A program made the position numbers and the translations under genes. The notes under the pieces are model-generated. The model did not search any database. It saw only the letters and a program-made list of their open reading frames with translations, and was not told where the DNA came from. A stretch of DNA of 11,584 bases from Beijerinckiaceae bacterium (GTDB lineage Bacteria; Pseudomonadota; Alphaproteobacteria; Rhizobiales; Beijerinckiaceae), in assembly GCA_027311205.1 (NCBI GenBank), contig DAICZI010000021.1, positions 1-11,584 on the forward strand, in the 5' to 3' direction. Of the stretch, positions 7,103 through 11,584 are shown piece by piece; the stretch's first letter is position 1; the number at the start of each line of letters is the position of its first letter.

Positions 7103-7120
7103 TCATGAGTGCCGCTGAAA

Positions 7121-7543
7121 TCAGCGTTTGGCAAGCAAATCGCGAATTTCGGTCAGCAATGCCTGATCTGGCGTTGGGCCAGGCGCTGGCGCTGGCGCAG
7201 GTGCTGCGGCTTCTTCCTTCTTCAGCTTGGACATGGCCCGCACGATAAAAAACAGTACCAGTGCGATAATCAGGAAGTTGAAACAGACCTGAATGAAATT
7301 GCCCCAGGCCCAAACCGCGCCTTGCTTTTTGGCATCGGCCAGTGCGCTGGCGGTGACCTTGGCGCTCAAGGGCAAAAAATGATTCGAAAAATCCACACCG
7401 CCAGTCACCAGACCGATCAGCGGCATAATGATGTCGTCAACAAGCGAGCCGATGATCTTACCAAATGCTGCGCCGATGATCACACCAATGGCGAGGTCAA
7501 CTGCGTTACCCTTGACGGCAAAATCTCTGAAATCTTTAAGCAT
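7121..7543 (-). CDS. mscL: Large-conductance mechanosensitive channel MscL
   Basis: This 140-residue protein is the MscL channel, a homopentamer in the inner membrane that opens under high tension and releases solutes during hypo-osmotic shock. The N-terminal amphipathic helix [13 protein letters not shown] leads into TM1 with [19 protein letters not shown] (15-33). L17 and V21 correspond to the hydrophobic gate of the E. coli protein. [17 protein letters not shown] (36-52) follows, then a periplasmic loop, TM2 (about 80-102), a charged SKLKKEE cluster, an unusually regular Ala-Pro linker (112-125), and the short C-terminal bundle helix. The frame is open upstream to a TTG at 7558, but the family start and a ribosome-binding site GAAGAGGG just upstream of the ATG at 7543 decide the start. 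A strong terminator follows. It is divergent from the hybrid kinase gene. Confidence 0.97.
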   Translation of the reverse strand: MLKDFRDFAVKGNAVDLAIGVIIGAAFGKIIGSLVDDIIMPLIGLVTGGVDFSNHFLPLSAKVTASALADAKKQGAVWAWGNFIQVCFNFLIIALVLFFIVRAMSKLKKEEAAAPAPAPAPGPTPDQALLTEIRDLLAKR

Positions 7544-7796
7544 AGCGCCCTCTTCCAAATAAATCGATAGCGTTGATCGTTTGATGGTGCTGACCTACGA
7601 AAACCGCGGAAGCCTTGCACCGCGCGCAGAATAGGCGCAATTGCCTTGGGCGCAAGCAGGAAATGTCCGTTTTGCAAAGGATTGTGGTCTCGGCATCGGA
7701 GCATGCGGTACGGGCGATCCTATGTTGCAAAATGGCTAAAGCGGGCTCACATTATACCGTGGGCAAAGAATTGACTACGCAGGATAGAATAATTCG
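7544..7796. promoter_or_regulatory. Divergent regulatory region between mscL and the hybrid kinase gene
   Basis: These 253 bp must hold the promoters of both flanking genes. No textbook -35/-10 pair stands out. The region contains the palindrome TTTGCAAA (7671-7678) and a second TTGCAAA copy at 7725-7731, with starts 53 bp apart. It also has the palindrome GCAATTGC (7637-7644) and a GGCGCAA direct repeat (7634-7640 and 7649-7655). Next to the kinase start are ATTATA (7751-7756) and TAGAAT (7785-7790), which are possible -10 boxes without good partners. AGGA (7781-7784) is the only, rather distant, ribosome-binding site for the ATG at 7797. I see no RNA gene or small coding region here. Confidence 0.5.
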
Positions 7797-10700
7797 ATGT
7801 CAGGCATGGAAGTCGTCGTTGTAGCGCTGGTCTACCTGGCGGTGATGTTTGCGGTCGCATCATGGGGCGATGCGCATGGTGTCCGCATCTTCAAAGGTCA
7901 TCGCCGCAGCTTGCTCTATGCGTTGGGTCTTGGGGTCTATTGCACATCCTGGACATTTTACGGATCAGTAGGCTTGGCAAGCCGCACCGGCTTTGATTTT
8001 ATTCCAGTCTATCTTGGCCCCTTGCTTGTACTGATATTTGCGCGGCGTTTGATCAAGCGGGCGCTGGGTCTGATCCAGTCGCAGCATATCACCTCGATCG
8101 CTGATTTTCTGTCGGCGCGTTATGGCAAGCGCGAATCAGTTGCCGCTACGGTGGCCGTGATTATGGTGATCGGCACAGTGCCCTATATCGCGTTGCAGAT
8201 CAAAGCCATCAGCAGTTCCATGGCACTGGTCGAAACTGCCAGCACCGCCCTGCCACCCGCCAATCTCGCCGCACTGGCCATGCGCAGCAGCTTCGTGGTG
8301 ACGGGTCTGCTCGCTTTGTTTGCCATAGTGTTTGGCACGCGGCGGATTGAGGCGACCGAGCACCAGGATGGCCTGATGTTCGCCATCGCCATTGAATCAG
8401 TCGTGAAACTTCTGGCATTTCTGAGCGTTGGCATCCTCGTCACATGGGGACTTTTCCCCGGCCCGGCGCGTTTGCTGCAGGCCGCCGTGGCGCAGGCCAG
8501 CGTACGTGATATTTTTTCACGCGGTCTGTCCTTGACCGATTGGGTTGTCGTCACGGCCCTGTCAGGGCTGGCAGTGATGCTGCTGCCGCGCCAGTTCCAC
8601 GTGATGTTTGTCGAAAACCGTGACCAGCGCGACGTCGACCGCGCGGCGATGATTTTTCCGACATACCTGGTGCTCATCAATCTTTTCGTTGTGCCCATCG
8701 CCATGGCCGGGCTCATGCTCCTGCCGAAAGTGGGGCTTGATCGCGACTGGACAGTGCTGGCCCTGCCACTTGCCACGCATCATGAAATCATCGCTCTCAT
8801 CGCCATGGTCGGCGGCTTTTCGGCCGCCACGGCCATGGTCATCGTCGCCTGCGTTGCGCTGTCCATCATGGTGTCCAATGATCTGGTCATTCCGATGTTG
8901 TTGCACTGGCGCTCTTTGCGGCCGCGCGCGGGCACGGCCGATATCACGGTGTTGATTCTGCTGATCCGGCGCATGGCCATCGTCGCAATCATGCTCTGTG
9001 CTTATATTTATCTGCAATTCACCAGTGATCAGGAGCTGGTATCAATCGGACTTTTGTCCTTCGCGGCCATTGCGCAAGTGGCACCAGCCTTCATTGGCGG
9101 CCTTTATTGGCGTGGCGGCACGGCAAGCGGCGCTTTGGCGGGTTTGGTCATCGGCTTTGCAACGTGGTTTGTCCTGCTGCTGCTGCCCTCGCTGTTTAGT
9201 GTCGGCGCCCATATTCCGCCCTGGATGCTGGCAGACCGCGCCAGCCTTTGGGCCCAGGGCCAATTTGGCTTCAGCCTGTCACCGTTGTCCTTTGGCACAG
9301 TGTTCAGCCTGTCACTCAATGTGTTGGCCTATGTGCTCGGTTCGCGCATCGGCCAGCCAACGATGATTGAGCAGTTGCAAACCCGCATTTTCGTGGGGGA
9401 TACTTCGGGCAAGCCGGGACCTGAAGCGGCCAAGCCCTGGCGCAGTCGGCTAAGCGCCGCTGAGCTTGAACAGGCGGTCGCACGCTATGTCGGCCCCGAC
9501 AGGGCGCGGGCCGGTTTCGCCGCCTATGCCGCAAGGCGTGGGCGACCGCTCGACAAGGCCGGGGAAATCGACATCGAAACCATGCGTTTTGCCGAGCAGA
9601 TGCTGGCCTCGGTGATCGGTGCCGCCTCGGCGCGACTGGTTTTGTCTCTGACCCTGCGCCAGCATAATTTCTCCCGCACGGCTGCGCTCGAAATTGTTGA
9701 CGAGGCTTCGGCGGCGATCCGCGACAGCCAGAACCTGTTGCAACATGCCATTGATTTTGCCCAGCAGGGCATCACGGTGTTCGATTCCAACTTGCAACTG
9801 GTGTTTTGGAATCGTGAGTTTATCGAGATGTTCCATTTTCCGGTGCCACAATTGCGCGTGGGCATGCGGCTGGAGGAGATTGTCCGCAATAACATCGCGC
9901 GCGGCATCTATGGCCCTGGCGATCCGCAGGTGCTGGTAGCGCGGCGGATTGAACTCTTGACCAACCGCAACGAGCCCTCGCGCCTGCGCCTGGGCGGCAA
10001 TGACGGCAAGCCCCCGACAGTGATCGAAGTGCGCTCGTCGCGCATGCCCGAGGGCGGGCTGGTTACCACCTATTCGGATATCTCGCTGCAAGTTGAAGCC
10101 GAGGAGACGCTGGGCGCGGTCAACGAGACCCTGGAGCAAAGGGTGCGCGAACGCACTGACGAACTCACCCGGTTGAATGCCGAACTTGAGCGCGCCCGCG
10201 CTTCGGCTGAGGAAGCCAACCAGTCAAAGACCCGGTTTCTCGCCGCGGCACGCCACGATATTTTGCAGCCGCTCAATGCCGCGCGGCTGTTTTCCACAGC
10301 TTTGGTCGAGCGCGGCAACCCTGGCGCTGAACCAACTGGCGCGCAGGAAAGCGCCGATCTCGCCCGCAAGATCGACGCCTCGCTGGAAGCGGTGGAGGAA
10401 ATTCTGACGGCCCTTCTGGATATGTCGCGCCTTGATGCCGGTGCGATGAAGGCGGAAACCAGCGTCTTTCGCATTGACGATATTCTCAACCAGCTCAAGC
10501 TTGAATTTGCCCCCCTGGCTGAAGAAAAGCACCTCAGGCTGCGTTTTGCACCCTGCCACCACGCGGTGCGCTCAGATCGGCGGCTGCTGCGCCGCCTGCT
10601 GCAAAATCTCGTCTCCAACGCCATTAAATACACCCCCAAAGGCAAGGTGCTGGTCGGCTGCCGCGTTCGGCGCGGACGGCTGAAAATCGAGATCTGGGAT

Positions 10701-11348
10701 ACTGGGCTTGGCATCCCCGAAAACAAGCACAAGATCGTGTTTCAGGAATTCGAGCGGCTTGAATCTGGCGCCCGCACGGCGCAGGGCCTCGGATTGGGCC
10801 TGTCGATTGTCGAGCGCATTGCCCGCGTTCTGGGCCATCGCATCATCCTTGAATCATGGCCGGGCAAGGGCTCGATGTTCGCCGTAGAAGTGCCGACGGC
10901 CGCCAATATGCCGAGCCGGCCGACGGCGGTTGAAGCCCAGGCCGGACAGCGGCATTTGCCGCTTGAGGGGCTGAAAATCATCGCCATCGACGATGAGCAG
11001 CGTATTCTGGACGGCATGACGGTGCTGCTGGAAGGCTGGGGCTGCCAGGTTTTGACAGCACTCGGCCTGAGCGCCGCCACTGAGCGCCTGGCCCAGTCGC
11101 ATGAGGTGCCCGACGCGCTCCTCGCCGATTATCATCTGGGTCAGGAACTTGGCATTGATGTCATTGCCGCGTTGCGGGCGAGGTTTGGAGCCGAAATTCC
11201 CGCCATCCTGATGACGGCGGATCGCAGCCAGGCGGTACGGGTCGAGGCCGATCTGCGCCAGATCAATCTGCTGCACAAGCCCGTCAAGCCCGCCGCCTTG
11301 CGCGCGCTGCTGACGCAATGGCGGGTGGCACGGAAGGCGGCGGAGTGA
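7797..11348 (+). CDS. SLC5 (sodium:solute symporter)-type hybrid histidine kinase with PAS and C-terminal receiver
   Basis: This 1183-residue membrane sensor begins with a transporter-like domain of the sodium:solute symporter (SLC5/PutP) family, residues 1 to about 520, with about 13 hydrophobic helices. It includes CTSWTFYGSVG (49-59) and RQFHVMFVENRDQRD (265-279), which also mark CbrA-like kinases. Residues about 545-620 are a helical linker that fits the STAC domain found in such proteins. A PAS domain (about 645-762) and a coiled coil (about 764-812) follow. The kinase core has the phospho-acceptor H820 in AARHDILQPLNAARLF, the N-box N941 in NLVSNAIKY, D968 in DTGLGIP, and QGLGLGLSIVERIA. 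The receiver (about 1058-1178) has D1065-D1066, phospho-acceptor D1111, T1140 and K1161. All catalytic residues are present. No output domain or adjacent response regulator follows, so phosphate probably passes on through a separate phosphotransfer protein (inference). ATG 7797 is used; the ATG at 7806 is an alternative. Confidence 0.94.
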   Translation: MSGMEVVVVALVYLAVMFAVASWGDAHGVRIFKGHRRSLLYALGLGVYCTSWTFYGSVGLASRTGFDFIPVYLGPLLVLIFARRLIKRALGLIQSQHITSIADFLSARYGKRESVAATVAVIMVIGTVPYIALQIKAISSSMALVETASTALPPANLAALAMRSSFVVTGLLALFAIVFGTRRIEATEHQDGLMFAIAIESVVKLLAFLSVGILVTWGLFPGPARLLQAAVAQASVRDIFSRGLSLTDWVVVTALSGLAVMLLPRQFHVMFVENRDQRDVDRAAMIFPTYLVLINLFVVPIAMAGLMLLPKVGLDRDWTVLALPLATHHEIIALIAMVGGFSAATAMVIVACVALSIMVSNDLVIPMLLHWRSLRPRAGTADITVLILLIRRMAIVAIMLCAYIYLQFTSDQELVSIGLLSFAAIAQVAPAFIGGLYWRGGTASGALAGLVIGFATWFVLLLLPSLFSVGAHIPPWMLADRASLWAQGQFGFSLSPLSFGTVFSLSLNVLAYVLGSRIGQPTMIEQLQTRIFVGDTSGKPGPEAAKPWRSRLSAAELEQAVARYVGPDRARAGFAAYAARRGRPLDKAGEIDIETMRFAEQMLASVIGAASARLVLSLTLRQHNFSRTAALEIVDEASAAIRDSQNLLQHAIDFAQQGITVFDSNLQLVFWNREFIEMFHFPVPQLRVGMRLEEIVRNNIARGIYGPGDPQVLVARRIELLTNRNEPSRLRLGGNDGKPPTVIEVRSSRMPEGGLVTTYSDISLQVEAEETLGAVNETLEQRVRERTDELTRLNAELERARASAEEANQSKTRFLAAARHDILQPLNAARLFSTALVERGNPGAEPTGAQESADLARKIDASLEAVEEILTALLDMSRLDAGAMKAETSVFRIDDILNQLKLEFAPLAEEKHLRLRFAPCHHAVRSDRRLLRRLLQNLVSNAIKYTPKGKVLVGCRVRRGRLKIEIWDTGLGIPENKHKIVFQEFERLESGARTAQGLGLGLSIVERIARVLGHRIILESWPGKGSMFAVEVPTAANMPSRPTAVEAQAGQRHLPLEGLKIIAIDDEQRILDGMTVLLEGWGCQVLTALGLSAATERLAQSHEVPDALLADYHLGQELGIDVIAALRARFGAEIPAILMTADRSQAVRVEADLRQINLLHKPVKPAALRALLTQWRVARKAAE

Positions 11349-11357
11349 AGTGGCGCG

Positions 11358-11584
11358 CTACGGCACCCGGAACCCGGCTCGGCCTGCCATGATCGCATCC
11401 TCAAGCAAGTCCAGACGATCCTGTCCCCAGAATAATTCGCCATCGCGCACATAGGTTGGCGAGCCGAAAACGCCACTGGCCACGGCAGCGCGGCTGGCGG
11501 CTTCATAAGCGGCGCGGGCGGGCACGCTTTGCGCTGCAGCGAGGATGGTAGCGCCATCGGCCCCGCTGGCGGTCCGCCGGGTTT
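11358..11584 (-). CDS. DsbA-like / 2-hydroxychromene-2-carboxylate isomerase family protein, C-terminal part (cut by window edge)
   Basis: The reverse strand encodes the last 75 residues of a protein, from the window edge to a TAG at 11358-11360. It contains SGADGATILAAAQS, a helix rich in Ala, then GVFGSPTYVRDGELFWGQDR and a LLEDAI helix. The GVFGxPTxVxDGExFWGQDRLDLLED pattern, with the cis-proline of a thioredoxin fold, is typical of the kappa-class GST / 2-hydroxychromene-2-carboxylate isomerase branch of the DsbA family. These enzymes use glutathione as cofactor in the degradation of aromatic compounds such as naphthalene, but many members have no known substrate. The N-terminal active site is outside the window. 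The gene converges on the hybrid kinase gene with only 9 bp between the stop codons, so there is no room for a terminator between them. Confidence 0.85.
   Translation of the reverse strand, partial: TRRTASGADGATILAAAQSVPARAAYEAASRAAVASGVFGSPTYVRDGELFWGQDRLDLLEDAIMAGRAGFRVP

Noticed and set aside
7024..7134. N-terminal extension of the aminotransferase to 7134
   Set aside because: It would have to code through the mscL terminator hairpin, the tandem repeat and the end of mscL. The conserved protein begins at the ATG at 7023.
7771..7790. TTGACT (7771-7776) with TAGAAT (7785-7790) as the promoter of the kinase gene
   Set aside because: The spacing between the two boxes is only 8 bp. A start from TAGAAT would give a leaderless message with no -35 partner, so I left it as unresolved.
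11141..11557. A 138-codon minus-strand open frame across the end of the kinase gene
   Set aside because: It overlaps both the receiver domain and the DsbA-like gene in other frames. The overlapping real frames show clear family motifs and this one does not.
1..11584. A mobile element, CRISPR array, toxin-antitoxin pair or defence island
   Set aside because: I saw no transposase, integrase, regularly spaced repeats, paired small genes or defence-type domains. The gene content is ordinary chromosomal metabolism and signalling.

Overview
The window looks like a chromosomal segment of a GC-rich alphaproteobacterium, most likely of the Hyphomicrobiales (Rhizobiales). This is judged from the composition, the codon use, and the style of the proteins: an rsmE and ubiA neighbourhood, a hybrid kinase with an RHDILQPLNAARLF-type H-box, and a 7TMR-DISM GGDEF/EAL protein. 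I see no insertion sequence, phage gene, tRNA, rRNA or CRISPR array. The genus cannot be fixed from the sequence alone.

Layout, left to right. A minus-strand aldehyde dehydrogenase is cut by the left edge, so only its N-terminal 69 residues are present. Next, on the same strand, is a 970-residue membrane sensor with 7TMR-DISM, PAS, degenerate GGDEF and intact EAL domains. The 16S rRNA methyltransferase gene rsmE follows, also on the minus strand. A divergent promoter region of about 200 bp separates rsmE from a plus-strand pair: a small secreted four-cysteine protein of unknown function, and ubiA (4-hydroxybenzoate polyprenyltransferase) 10 bp further on. Converging on ubiA from the right are a class I/II PLP-dependent aminotransferase and mscL. 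A clear 9-bp terminator hairpin lies between mscL and the aminotransferase. After a 253-bp divergent intergenic region, a plus-strand gene of 1183 codons encodes a sodium:solute-symporter (SLC5) hybrid histidine kinase with a C-terminal receiver. The right edge holds the C-terminal 75 residues of a minus-strand DsbA-like / 2-hydroxychromene-2-carboxylate isomerase family protein.

How the parts relate. Most genes are housekeeping or general metabolism: ubiquinone synthesis, rRNA modification, amino-acid metabolism and osmotic release. The two large proteins are signalling proteins. One is probably a c-di-GMP phosphodiesterase driven by a periplasmic or membrane signal. The other is an orphan hybrid kinase whose sensor is built like a transporter. 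Neither has an adjacent partner gene that would identify its pathway.

I found no convincing new multi-gene system. The best leads are the domain architectures of the two sensors, the uncharacterised secreted cysteine protein in front of ubiA, and the arrangement of terminator plus perfect tandem repeat in front of the aminotransferase gene.
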